NCBI RefSeq assembly: GCF_006517275.1
Contig: NZ_CP041191.1
Span: 3,343,001-3,407,000 of the forward strand
DNA length: 64,000 bases
Direction of reading: 5' to 3'
Origin: Labrenzia sp. PHM005
GTDB taxonomy: Bacteria; Pseudomonadota; Alphaproteobacteria; Rhizobiales; Stappiaceae
In this document: positions 34,675 through 43,531 of the stretch, piece after piece
Layout of the letters: each line of letters begins with the position of its first letter
How positions within the stretch are numbered: position 1 is the stretch's first letter
Made by a program: the position numbers and the translations under genes
Notes under the pieces: generated by a model
Told to the model about the DNA's origin: nothing
The model's database searches: none
What the model saw: the letters and a program-made list of their open reading frames with translations, nothing else

Positions 34675-35409
34675 TTAAAAACCAAGATCTGTGTCACGTC
34701 GATGGGCCGGGTCCTTGGCCGGGTAAGAAATCCCGACGAGCTGTCCAGCTTCGACCGTTCCAGGCCGTAGAACCGACGCATAGACACCGAAATTCAAGTC
34801 GAATGACCGTGAGATCGCTTTCAAGATTTGCGGATCTTTGGGGAGGGTGTCTTGTCCGGCCGTGACCATGACACAGCGTTCGGTCTTGTGGGTGACCTTC
34901 AGGCGGGCATCGCCGATTGAAAGGACACTTCCAAGAAGGTCTTCAGATGTCATGTGGTCCGGGACATCCAGAACGATATTGGCGCGGAAGCGACGCGTGT
35001 CGATCTCGGCTTCCGGAAGAAGTGCCTGCAACTTATCCAATTCGGACGACAGAATGATGTGAACCGCTGCATCATCGAAGTGCGGACTATTTTGCTCGCG
35101 AACGATTTCAACTGGCTGATCCAGAACCTTTGACAAGCGTTGGTCAAGACCGTCCGATTGAATGTGCTCCAGCTGATCTCCGGGCGTCCCGATATACGTG
35201 GTTCCATCCTTAATTTCCGCGCGCAAGGCGAGGAGATTGCCGATTCTTTGGAACCTGTTTGTCGATTTGCCGCTGCCGAGTTTTCCGTGTTGATCGGCCA
35301 ATGCAAAGAGCCTGTCGCCTTGGAAGCCTCTTTCCTCGGCATAAACCAGATCCACTTGTTCGCCCTGCAGGGATTTCACCGGATATCGCCACAGGGATCG
35401 AATTCTCAT
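34675..35409 (-). CDS. MOSC-domain (molybdenum cofactor sulfurase-like) protein
   Basis: A 244-residue protein. It has an N-terminal MOSC beta-barrel (RIRSLWRYPVKSLQGEQVDL, then GFQGDRLFALADQHGK) and a MOSC domain with the conserved Cys in HKTERCVMVTAGQD. Related proteins bind molybdenum cofactor, as in the N-hydroxylated-compound reductases (mARC/YcbX group), or transfer sulfur. The substrate is unknown. The start is the ATG at 35409, with AGGA nine bases upstream; an in-frame ATG at 35451 would add an unconserved segment. Convergent with tRNA-Leu. Confidence 0.85.
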   Translation of the reverse strand: MRIRSLWRYPVKSLQGEQVDLVYAEERGFQGDRLFALADQHGKLGSGKSTNRFQRIGNLLALRAEIKDGTTYIGTPGDQLEHIQSDGLDQRLSKVLDQPVEIVREQNSPHFDDAAVHIILSSELDKLQALLPEAEIDTRRFRANIVLDVPDHMTSEDLLGSVLSIGDARLKVTHKTERCVMVTAGQDTLPKDPQILKAISRSFDLNFGVYASVLRPGTVEAGQLVGISYPAKDPAHRRDTDLGF

Positions 35410-36070
35410 GTTGGTGTTCCTGGCAGATGAAAGACCGTGTTTCAAAAACATGTTCGCCAGAGATCCGAGGGCTGCTGCGCTCTGGTCTGGTTATCAGTAA
35501 TTTTCATCGTTTTGGACGTTTGTCCATGTTGCTGTTTTCCGGCGGAAACCAGCTGTATCGATAAACTATAAATGGGGATTTCTTGCAGAGGTCCGTTTCG
35601 ATAGGTGCGTTATGTTATCTGTTCTGATCGGAAATTGAATTCCTTTGCGGAAATCGTTTGGAATAACTCGCCGTCCCCGTTGATTTTTATTACTCCGCTG
35701 AAAATAGTTTCAAAAAAGTGAAGGCGAACGTTTCTGTTATGTATATTTTGGATTAATTTAAAATAGAGTTTTAGTAAAAATCTGGTTGGAATTCCTTCTT
35801 TTGAATTTCTAATTTATATATATAAAACAATAATTTAATAAAAATCGAATTTAGTAAATATTTATTCAATTTTTATATTTGTCTCGATGTCCAAATTCTA
35901 TCAATAAATGAATATATTTTCGACATATTTTGCTATTTTTTTCGTCAAATTTTCAGAATTACATTAACTCCGTCGAAGCAGAATCCAGAAATTAATCTTT
36001 TGGGCGCCATGCGTTTATGCAGCAGGTCGGGGGGCTCGTTGTATTCATTTTTCATGGGGAGGGCAGGACC
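35410..36070. other. AT-rich intergenic region upstream of the LamG-RTX gene
   Basis: 661 bp without a credible gene. From about 35540 to 36010 the sequence is far richer in A and T than anywhere else in the window, with runs such as AATTTATATATATAAAAC near 35811-35830. It precedes the large repeat protein gene and should hold its promoter. Such tracts often bind silencers of the H-NS or MucR/Ros type. No repeats or structured RNA were recognised. Confidence 0.6.
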
Positions 36071-39000
36071 ATGCAATCGACAAGTATTTCTCTTCATAAC
36101 TCCGCTGTTTATACAATCGCCGGTCCGACGGATTTTTCTGGCGAGCGCGGGGATTATTTGCAGGCGGCGCATTCAGACGCTCTGGCCTTGGCCAATGGCA
36201 CGATCTCGCTGACCTTTGCGGCCGATACGGTTGAGGGCAGCCGGACGCTGTTTTCCAAGGATGGCCGGGGCTATGACAGCGGCGGTCACCTGACGGTCTA
36301 TCTGAAGGACGGCTTTTTGTATGTGCGCCAGCAGTCGGACACAAAAAGCGAATATCTGAAGGTCAAGGACGTGGTGATTGCTGCCGGCCAGACCTATCAC
36401 TTGGCCGTCTCCTTTGGCGCGGACGGGGTGAACTTTTATCTGAACGGCCAGCTGGCAGCGTCCGAGCCGGAGTTCCAGCAGGGACTGGAAGCCAACACCC
36501 GGGCCTTTGTGGTCGGTGCGTCCGGGGCCTGGCGCTCCGATGACAGCCAGCGGGCATCCTCCCAGTTTGACGGCACGATCTCCGACGTGATGGTGTTTGG
36601 CAGCCAATTGGGTCAGACCGATGTGGCGGCACTTGCCGGAGCGGTGGATGCCAATTTTGAGAGCGTTGCTCTCAACGCCATTGCGCAGAACAATCTGATC
36701 CCGGCGTTCCAGCAGCTGCATCATGGCTCGGATGAAGCCAAGGCGCTGGCCATGGCCTATGGCATCACGCATGACGGCGATCTGACCACCGGGGCGGCGA
36801 TCCAGTCCGGAACCGATGGGGCCGATACGCTTGCAGGAACAGGTGAGGCCGATGCCATTGATGGCGGGCTTGGCAACGACACGATCGATGGCGGGGGCGG
36901 CAATGATGTCCTGCAGGGCGGCTATGGCAATGACGATCTGAGCGGCGGCGAGGGCAATGATGTTCTCGATGGCGGCCACGGCGAAGATGTGCTGAATGGC
37001 GGGGCGGGGGATGATCTTCTGATCTCACGCTCCGATGGCCGGGAAGGGGCGATTGCCTATGTGGAAGGGCGCGACGAGGGCGACCCTTACAATGAGCTGA
37101 CCAATGGCAAGCTCTATCCGAACCAGCCGATCCCGGCGGATGATGTTCTGACCGGCGGCGCGGGCGCGGACACCTTCTACTTCCAGACCCTGATCAACGC
37201 CAAACAGCGGTACATCGAAGAGCACACCCAGGATGACGGCACGATCCGCTGGCATGGGGTGGCCGGCGAGAACGACAAGCTGCACGACCATTGGGTCGAC
37301 ATGATCGGCAATGACGTGATTACCGACTTCAACCGGGGTGAGGGCGACCGGATCCTCATTGAGGGCCACACAACCAAGATCCGCTCGATCAGCTATGGCG
37401 ATGCCAACTCCGACGGGGTTATGGATCACTCGGTGATTCAGCTTTATTCCGACCAGGGCCGGGGCGGCGGCGCCCACCATATGGATGAGCTGGGTACGAT
37501 CACGGTCTATGGCGACCTGGTGCGCCTCACCGACATCTCCACCACCTCCCGGCCGGCTTACGGTATCGTTGAATCCATCGCCGATCTCAACGAGGCCATC
37601 CAGCCCATCCAGATCTCAGAAGACAGAGGACCAATCACGCCACCGGACAATCTGCCGGAACAAGCGGACTTGCCACTGCCAGTCGGAATGACACCTGTCT
37701 TTGCCTTTGCCGGTCCGACGGATTTTTCTGGCGAGCGCGGGGATTATTTGCAAGCGGCGCATTCGGAGGCGCTGGCCTTGGCCAATGGCACGATCTCGCT
37801 GACCTTTGCGGCCGATACGGTTGAGGGCAGCCGGACGCTGTTTTCCAAGGATGGCCGGGGCTATGACAGCGGCGGTCACCTGACGGTCTATCTGAAGGAC
37901 GGTTTTTTGTATGTCCGTCAGCAGTCGGACACAAAAAGCGAATATCTGAAGGTCAAGGACGTGGTGATTGCTGCCGGCCAGACCTATCACTTGGCCGTCT
38001 CCTTTGGCGCCGACGGGCTGAACTTTTATCTCAATGGCCAGCTGGCGGCCTCCGAGCCTGAGTTCCAGCAAGGTCTGGAAGCCAATACCCGGGCCTTTGT
38101 GGTCGGGGCCTCCGGAGCCTGGCGCTCCGATGACAGCCAGCGGGCGTCCTCCCAGTTTGACGGCACGATCTCCGACGTGATGGTGTTTGGCAGCCAATTG
38201 GGGCAGACCGATGTGGCGGCACTTGCCGGAGCGGTGGATGCCAATTTTGAGAGTGTGGCGCTTAATGCCATTGCCCAGAACAATCTGATCCCGGCGTTCC
38301 AGCAGCTGCATCATGGCTCGGATGAAGCCAAGGCGCTGGCCATGGCCTATGGCATCACGCATGACGGCGATCTGACCACCGGGGCGGCGATCCAGTCCGG
38401 AACCGATGGGGCCGATACGCTTGCTGGAACAGGTGAGGCCGATGCCATTGATGGCGGGCTTGGCAACGACACGATCGATGGCGGGGGCGGCAATGATGTC
38501 CTGCAGGGCGGCTATGGCAATGACGATCTGAGCGGCGGCGAGGGCAATGATGTTCTCGATGGCGGCCACGGCGAAGATGTGCTGAATGGCGGGGCGGGGG
38601 ATGATCTTCTGATCTCACGCTCCGATGGCCGGGAAGGGGCGATTGCCTATGTGGAAGGGCGCGACGAGGGCGACCCTTACAATGAGCTGACCAATGGCAA
38701 GCTCTATCCGAACCAGCCGATCCCGGCGGACGATGTTCTGACCGGCGGCGCGGGCGCGGACACCTTCTACTTCCAGACCCTGATCAACGCCAAACAGCGG
38801 TACATCGAAGAGCACACCCAGGATGACGGCACGATCCGCTGGCATGGGGTGGCCGGCGAGAACGACAAGCTGCACGACCATTGGGTCGACATGATCGGCA
38901 ATGACGTGATTACCGACTTCAACCGGGGTGAGGGCGACCGGATCCTCATTGAGGGCCACACAACCAAGATCCGCTCGATCAGCTATGGCGATGCCAACTC

Positions 39001-41434
39001 CGACGGGGTTATGGATCACTCGGTGATTCAGCTTTATTCCGACCAGGGCCGGGGCGGCGGCGCCCACCATATGGATGAGCTGGGTACGATCACGGTCTAT
39101 GGCGACCTGGTGCGCCTCACCGACATCTCCACCACCTCCCGGCCGGCTTACGGTATCGTTGAATCCATCGCCGATCTCAACGAGGCCATCCAGCCCATCC
39201 AGATCTCAGAAGACAGAGGACCAATCACGCCACCGGACAATCTGCCGGAACAAGCGGACTTGCCACTGCCAGTCGGAATGACACCTGTCTTTGCCTTTGC
39301 CGGTCCGACGGATTTTTCTGGCGAGCGCGGGGATTATTTGCAAGCGGCGCATTCGGAGGCGCTGGCCTTGGCCAATGGCACGATCTCGCTGACCTTTGCG
39401 GCCGATACGGTTGAGGGCAGCCGGACGCTGTTTTCCAAGGATGGCCGGGGCTATGACAGCGGCGGTCACCTGACGGTCTATCTGAAGGATGGCTTTTTGT
39501 ATGTCCGTCAGCAGTCGGACACAAAAAGCGAATATCTGAAGGTCAAGGACGTGGTGATTGCCGCCGGCCAAACCTATCACCTGGCCGTTTCCTTTGGCGC
39601 GGACGGGCTGAACTTTTATCTCAACGGCCAGTTGGCGGCCTCCGAGCCGGAGTTCCAGCAGGGGCTTGAAGCCAATACCCGGGCCTTTGTGGTCGGTGCG
39701 TCCGGAGCCTGGCGCTCCGATGACAGCCAGCGGGCGTCCTCCCAGTTCGACGGCACGATTTCCGACGTGATGGTGTTTGGCAGTCAATTGGGTCAGACCG
39801 ATGTGGCGGCACTTGCCGGAGCGGTGGATGCCAATTTTGAGAGTGTGGCGCTCAATGCCATTGCCCAGAACAATCTGATCCCGGCGTTCCAGCAGCTGCA
39901 TCATGGCTCGGATGAAGCCAAGGCGCTGGCCATGGCCTATGGCATCACCCATGATGGCGATCTGACCACCGGGGCGGCGATCCAGTCCGGAACCGATGGA
40001 GCCGATGCGCTGTCGGGAACCGGTGAGGCCGATGCCATTGATGGCGGGCTTGGCAACGACACGATCGATGGCGGGGGCGGCAATGATGTCCTGCAGGGCG
40101 GCTATGGCAATGACGATCTGAGCGGCGGCGAGGGCAATGATGTTCTCGATGGCGGCCACGGCGAAGATGTGCTGAATGGCGGTGCAGGCGATGACCTTCT
40201 GATCTCGCGCTCCGACGGCCGGGAAGGGGCGATTGCCTATGTGGAAGGGCGCGACGAGGGCGACCCTTACAATGAGCTGACCAACGGCAAGCTCTATCCG
40301 AACCAGCCGATCCCGGCGGACGATGTTCTGACCGGCGGCGCGGGCGCGGACACCTTCTACTTCCAGACCCTGATCAACGCCAAACAGCGGTACATTGAAG
40401 AGCACACCCAGGATGACGGCACGATCCGCTGGCATGGGGTGGCCGGCGAGAACGACAAGCTGCACGACCATTGGGTCGACATGATCGGCAATGACGTGAT
40501 CACCGACTTCAACCGGGGTGAGGGCGACCGGATCATCATAGAGGGCCACACCACCAAGATCCGCTCGATCAGCTATGGCGATGCCAACTCCGACGGGGTT
40601 ATGGATCACTCGGTGATTCAGCTTTATTCCGACCAGGGGCGGGGCGGCGGCGCCCACCATATGGACGAACTGGGCACAATCACGGTCTATGGCGACCTGG
40701 TGCGCCTCACCGACATCTCCACCACCTCCCGTCCGGCCTACGGCATCGTTGAATCCATCGCCGACCTCAACGAGGCCATCCAGCCCATCCAGATCTCTGA
40801 AGACAGGGGACCAATCGCTCCACCGGATAATTTGCCGGGGCTGAGCGGTCTCACTCCTCCGGCTGGTGTCAATGCCGTGTTCTCTGTCCCTGGTCAGCTT
40901 GAGTTTGAAGATGTGCGCAACGGTCAATTTGCCATTCCGCATCAAGGTGCGATGCAGGTTGATCAAGGGACCATCGCGTTCTCATTCAGAGCAGACACAA
41001 TCTCTTCGTATGATGCGCTGTTTTCCAAGGACGCAAGCGGCAATGGGTCTGGCGGACATGTGACTGCCTTCATCAAGGATGACGGAACCTTGAAGGTCCG
41101 GTTTCAAAGCTCAACCGATGAAACCTGGCTCTACGCAAGGGATGCGGTTGTTGCCGGGCAGGACTATGATTTTGCGCTGACGTTTGGCGATGACGGGGTG
41201 GTCGTTTATCTGAATGGGCAAGCAGTTGCCTCGGATGCGGAATTCGATGCCAGCCTCCTCGGTAATCAGGAGTATCTGATTTTGGGTGGCAATGGCTGGG
41301 GCAGTGATGCCGGTGAAATCGGCTGGATCGGCAACCGGTTTGATGGCACGATCTCCGACTTCACAATCCTTGATCAGCAACTGGGCGCGTCCCAAATCAC
41401 CCCGCTGTTCACGGATGACACTGCTTTTTATTGA
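36071..41434 (+). CDS. Giant LamG/RTX repeat protein, predicted type I secreted or surface
   Basis: A 1787-residue protein without a Sec signal peptide. Residues 17-1076 are two nearly identical 530-residue units, followed by a third to about 1590 and a diverged LamG-like domain to the end. Each unit has four parts: a LamG/concanavalin-like jellyroll (FSGERGDYLQAAHS ... SQFDGTISDVMVFG); a helical linker (FQQLHHGSDEAKALAMAYGI); six or more RTX nonapeptides (GGLGNDTIDGGGGNDVLQGG, GGEGNDVLDGG); and a C-terminal beta domain with GGAGADTFYF and ITDFNRGEGDRI, typical of RTX proteins. Calcium-dependent folding outside the cell and type I export are inferred; no secretion genes are nearby. The C-terminus ends DDTAFY. 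The start is the ATG at 36071, after GGGGAGGGCAGG, rather than the frame opening at 36017. Confidence 0.87.
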   Translation: MQSTSISLHNSAVYTIAGPTDFSGERGDYLQAAHSDALALANGTISLTFAADTVEGSRTLFSKDGRGYDSGGHLTVYLKDGFLYVRQQSDTKSEYLKVKDVVIAAGQTYHLAVSFGADGVNFYLNGQLAASEPEFQQGLEANTRAFVVGASGAWRSDDSQRASSQFDGTISDVMVFGSQLGQTDVAALAGAVDANFESVALNAIAQNNLIPAFQQLHHGSDEAKALAMAYGITHDGDLTTGAAIQSGTDGADTLAGTGEADAIDGGLGNDTIDGGGGNDVLQGGYGNDDLSGGEGNDVLDGGHGEDVLNGGAGDDLLISRSDGREGAIAYVEGRDEGDPYNELTNGKLYPNQPIPADDVLTGGAGADTFYFQTLINAKQRYIEEHTQDDGTIRWHGVAGENDKLHDHWVDMIGNDVITDFNRGEGDRILIEGHTTKIRSISYGDANSDGVMDHSVIQLYSDQGRGGGAHHMDELGTITVYGDLVRLTDISTTSRPAYGIVESIADLNEAIQPIQISEDRGPITPPDNLPEQADLPLPVGMTPVFAFAGPTDFSGERGDYLQAAHSEALALANGTISLTFAADTVEGSRTLFSKDGRGYDSGGHLTVYLKDGFLYVRQQSDTKSEYLKVKDVVIAAGQTYHLAVSFGADGLNFYLNGQLAASEPEFQQGLEANTRAFVVGASGAWRSDDSQRASSQFDGTISDVMVFGSQLGQTDVAALAGAVDANFESVALNAIAQNNLIPAFQQLHHGSDEAKALAMAYGITHDGDLTTGAAIQSGTDGADTLAGTGEADAIDGGLGNDTIDGGGGNDVLQGGYGNDDLSGGEGNDVLDGGHGEDVLNGGAGDDLLISRSDGREGAIAYVEGRDEGDPYNELTNGKLYPNQPIPADDVLTGGAGADTFYFQTLINAKQRYIEEHTQDDGTIRWHGVAGENDKLHDHWVDMIGNDVITDFNRGEGDRILIEGHTTKIRSISYGDANSDGVMDHSVIQLYSDQGRGGGAHHMDELGTITVYGDLVRLTDISTTSRPAYGIVESIADLNEAIQPIQISEDRGPITPPDNLPEQADLPLPVGMTPVFAFAGPTDFSGERGDYLQAAHSEALALANGTISLTFAADTVEGSRTLFSKDGRGYDSGGHLTVYLKDGFLYVRQQSDTKSEYLKVKDVVIAAGQTYHLAVSFGADGLNFYLNGQLAASEPEFQQGLEANTRAFVVGASGAWRSDDSQRASSQFDGTISDVMVFGSQLGQTDVAALAGAVDANFESVALNAIAQNNLIPAFQQLHHGSDEAKALAMAYGITHDGDLTTGAAIQSGTDGADALSGTGEADAIDGGLGNDTIDGGGGNDVLQGGYGNDDLSGGEGNDVLDGGHGEDVLNGGAGDDLLISRSDGREGAIAYVEGRDEGDPYNELTNGKLYPNQPIPADDVLTGGAGADTFYFQTLINAKQRYIEEHTQDDGTIRWHGVAGENDKLHDHWVDMIGNDVITDFNRGEGDRIIIEGHTTKIRSISYGDANSDGVMDHSVIQLYSDQGRGGGAHHMDELGTITVYGDLVRLTDISTTSRPAYGIVESIADLNEAIQPIQISEDRGPIAPPDNLPGLSGLTPPAGVNAVFSVPGQLEFEDVRNGQFAIPHQGAMQVDQGTIAFSFRADTISSYDALFSKDASGNGSGGHVTAFIKDDGTLKVRFQSSTDETWLYARDAVVAGQDYDFALTFGDDGVVVYLNGQAVASDAEFDASLLGNQEYLILGGNGWGSDAGEIGWIGNRFDGTISDFTILDQQLGASQITPLFTDDTAFY
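36121..37710 (+). repeat. 1590-bp direct repeat, unit 1
   Basis: First copy of the LamG-RTX coding unit, beginning at CGGTCCGACGGATTTTTCTG. It is nearly identical to unit 2 over its second half: the long stretch from about 37142 to 37710 appears unchanged. It differs more near the start (GCATTCAGACGCT where units 2 and 3 have GCATTCGGAGGCG). Confidence 0.93.
37711..39300 (+). repeat. 1590-bp direct repeat, unit 2
   Basis: Second copy, in frame and of exactly the same length as unit 1. Its 5' portion matches unit 3 and its 3' portion matches unit 1 most closely, so identity between the copies is mosaic. Confidence 0.93.
39301..40837 (+). repeat. 1590-bp direct repeat, unit 3 (3' end diverges)
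   Basis: Third copy, matching the others to about 40837 (CCAATCGCTCCACCGGATAA) and then passing into the unique C-terminal LamG-like domain. It carries most of the substitutions, for example GCGCTGTCGGG near 40007 and GATCATCATA near 40531. Confidence 0.9.
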
Positions 41435-41450
41435 CGGCGCCTCAACAACT

Positions 41451-41505
41451 CTGGAAAGCGGATCAGGGCATTCTTTAGGGCAGCGTTCCGCTTTCCAGCT
41501 TTTTC
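41451..41505 (+). terminator. Terminator after the LamG-RTX gene
   Basis: A perfect 12-bp stem CTGGAAAGCGGA (41451-41462) with TCCGCTTTCCAG (41487-41498), a 24-nt loop, then CTTTTT. The long loop is unusual, but the stem is exact and directly follows the stop codon at 41434. Confidence 0.8.
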
Positions 41506-41675
41506 GGACACTCGAGACCGTCAGTTCACACACGCAATCATGACCCCGGTTTGCTCTATCAGCTATGGATGCTTCGGCATCGAATGCTGTTTCGGCGTTT
41601 TACGGGTTTTTACAGATCTCAGATCCGCCAATTTCCCTTATGAGGCGGGCGTTTCAGACTGTTTAGGCAAACCCC

Positions 41676-43325
41676 ATGACCGAGAAGCGTTCCGAACTCC
41701 TGATGCCGGCTGGCAACCTGCGCAAATTGAAGATGGCCATCCTTTATGGCGCGGATGCCGTCTATCTCGGAACGCCAGACATGTCCTTACGCACGAAATC
41801 AGAGTTTTCGCTGGAGGACGTGGTTGAAGGTGTCGAGTTTTGTCACAAGCACGGCCGGCGCGCTTATCTCACGCTCAATCTCTTTTCGCATAACAAGGAC
41901 ATTCCGAAGCTCGACGAATACATCGAGACCGTGCGCAAGGTGAAGCCCGACGGTTTGATCGTCGCCGATCCCGGTGTCTTTGCCTATGTGCGTGACAAGG
42001 CGCCGGATCTTCCTTTGCATGTCTCCACTCAGAGCAATATCTGCTCCTGGCTGTCGGTGAAATTCTGGCAGGACCAAGGGGCTGAACTCTGCGTTTTGGC
42101 GCGCGAGGTTTCCTTCGCTGAGCTCACCGAAATTCGTGAAAAATGCCCTGATATCAAACTGGAGGCCTTTGTGCACGGCGCCATGTGCATGACATATTCC
42201 GGCCGCTGTCTGTTGTCGAATTTCATGGCTGAACGCGGCGCGAACCAGGGCAACTGCGCCAACTCCTGCCGCTGGAATTATAAACTCCACGTGCGGTTGA
42301 AGGATGGCACGGTCGAAGAACTGAACATCACCGAGGACAATGCGCATCTGTTTGAGTTTCTGCTTGAAGAAGGCTGCCGTCCGGGCCAGCTGATGCCGAT
42401 TGAGGAGGACGAGCGCGGCTCTTACATCCTTAATTCCAAAGATCTGTGCATCATGCCGAAGCTGAACGACTATCTGCAAATCGGTGTTGACAGTCTGAAG
42501 GTCGAGGGGCGGGGAAAATCAGAATACTACTGCGCCATCGTGGCAAGAGCCTACCGCATGGCCATCGACGACTATTATGCCGATCCGGAGAATTGGGATC
42601 CAAAACCATACATGCGCGAGCTGGAGGCCGTTGGAAACCGGGGTTATACGCTGGCGTTCCACGAAGGCCGGCTGACCAATTACGCCCACGATTATGAGCA
42701 CACAGCCTCGCTCGCCCAGTGGGAATATGCCGGTGTTGTCACCGAAGTGACCGAAGACGCCTTCCTGGTTGAGGTGAAAAACAAGCTGGTGGCCGGTGAG
42801 GTTCTGGAATTTGTTTCGCCGATTTCCCGCGAAACGGTGCTGCTGCGCGTTTATGATTTTGAAAAGGCAGCCAATGGCGAACGTGTGCCGGAAGTTCATG
42901 GCAGCAACCGGACGGTGATTCGGCTGCCGTTCGCGTTGTTTGATCACGAGAACCTGGACGGTCTCAAGGCCCGCTTCCCGGCCTTTACAGTCTTGCGCAA
43001 AGAGCGGGCGCTGACGGACGAGCAGTGGAACCGGGTGCGGTTCGACAAACTGGTGCAAGGGCTGGAGGTCACCGGTAAGGACAATCCAAAAGCCTATGAA
43101 CGTCGCCGCGATGCCTTGGTTGAGAGCATCGGGGAAGGGGCAGACGAGCGCCGGTTCAAAACCAACCGGATCGGCACCGAAGGCTGCTGCGGCAAGGGCT
43201 GCAATGGCTGCCTGATGTTCTGGCAGGACCCGCAATATGAACGGGCCCGCGACGTTCTCCTAAAACGCAAACAGGGCGAACAGCTCACGCGTGCTGAGGC
43301 CAGTGAATTGAAGCAGGCGGGATGA
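41676..43325 (+). CDS. trhP: U32-family protein, TrhP-like tRNA hydroxylation factor
   Basis: A 549-residue protein. The U32 core includes ELLMPAGNLRKLKMAILYGAD at the N-terminus and the signature EAFVHGAMCMTYSGRCLLSN followed by NQGNCANSCRW, giving four clustered Cys residues that can hold a [4Fe-4S] cluster. LKVEGRGKSEYY follows. A C-terminal extension ends with GTEGCCGKGCNGCLMFW, adding four Cys. U32 proteins of the YegQ/TrhP group help make 5-hydroxyuridine in tRNA, while others act on rRNA or ubiquinone. It is longer than E. coli YegQ because of the C-terminal domain, so the symbol is tentative. Confidence 0.75.
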   Translation: MTEKRSELLMPAGNLRKLKMAILYGADAVYLGTPDMSLRTKSEFSLEDVVEGVEFCHKHGRRAYLTLNLFSHNKDIPKLDEYIETVRKVKPDGLIVADPGVFAYVRDKAPDLPLHVSTQSNICSWLSVKFWQDQGAELCVLAREVSFAELTEIREKCPDIKLEAFVHGAMCMTYSGRCLLSNFMAERGANQGNCANSCRWNYKLHVRLKDGTVEELNITEDNAHLFEFLLEEGCRPGQLMPIEEDERGSYILNSKDLCIMPKLNDYLQIGVDSLKVEGRGKSEYYCAIVARAYRMAIDDYYADPENWDPKPYMRELEAVGNRGYTLAFHEGRLTNYAHDYEHTASLAQWEYAGVVTEVTEDAFLVEVKNKLVAGEVLEFVSPISRETVLLRVYDFEKAANGERVPEVHGSNRTVIRLPFALFDHENLDGLKARFPAFTVLRKERALTDEQWNRVRFDKLVQGLEVTGKDNPKAYERRRDALVESIGEGADERRFKTNRIGTEGCCGKGCNGCLMFWQDPQYERARDVLLKRKQGEQLTRAEASELKQAG

Positions 43326-43435
43326 GCCGGGCTGCATTATCTTCCTGCAGTCGTTGAGAACTGAGGCTCTATCCGCCCCTTTTTCAGTCCGCTAATCGCC
43401 AGCGGAAAACACCTATCGTGTACCTTGTGACTTGC

Positions 43436-43459
43436 AATTAGTTACATATGTAACTAATT
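43436..43459. promoter_or_regulatory. Perfect 24-bp palindromic operator (site 1)
   Basis: The 24 bases at 43436-43459 read identically on both strands, with core GTTACATATGTAAC. The same half-sites recur 57 bp downstream. The form (GTTAC-N4-GTAAC flanked by A/T) fits a MarR-family dimer site. The cognate regulator is not obvious in the window. Confidence 0.8.
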
Positions 43460-43472
43460 TGATCTAAATCAA
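43459..43472. promoter_or_regulatory. FNR/FixK-type box
   Basis: TTGATCTAAATCAA is a perfect TTGAT-N4-ATCAA match to the consensus of FNR, FnrL and FixK regulators. Its centre (43465.5) lies about 41 bases upstream of a start site predicted from the -10-like TATAGT at 43494-43499. That is the spacing of class II activation by an oxygen-responsive regulator. Confidence 0.75.
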
Positions 43473-43495
43473 GGCAGCTGATTGGTGGCTGTATA

Positions 43496-43513
43496 TAGTT
43501 ACAAACGTAACTA
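43496..43513. promoter_or_regulatory. Palindromic operator (site 2) overlapping promoter/RBS
   Basis: TAGTTACAAACGTAACTA repeats the half-sites of the 43436 palindrome with a different 4-base centre. It ends three bases before the AAGGAGG Shine-Dalgarno (43516-43522) of the VOC gene, so a protein bound here would block initiation. Confidence 0.8.
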
Positions 43514-43531
43514 ATAAGGAGGATTGGGTTG

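Noticed and set aside
36121..40837. Long direct repeats considered as a mobile element or CRISPR
   Set aside because: The repeats are contiguous, in frame and protein-coding, with no spacers, terminal inverted repeats or transposase.
39206..40966. A 586-codon open frame on the minus strand inside the LamG-RTX gene (similar frames at 36173-36979 and 37616-38569)
   Set aside because: They repeat with the 1590-bp units and are the antisense of a gene with strong codon bias; the products have no domain logic, while the plus strand gives clear LamG and RTX motifs.
41540..41827. A 95-codon plus-strand frame overlapping the U32 gene start
   Set aside because: Its 3' part is a frame shadow of the U32 gene, whose N-terminus is well conserved; no supporting ribosome site or motif.
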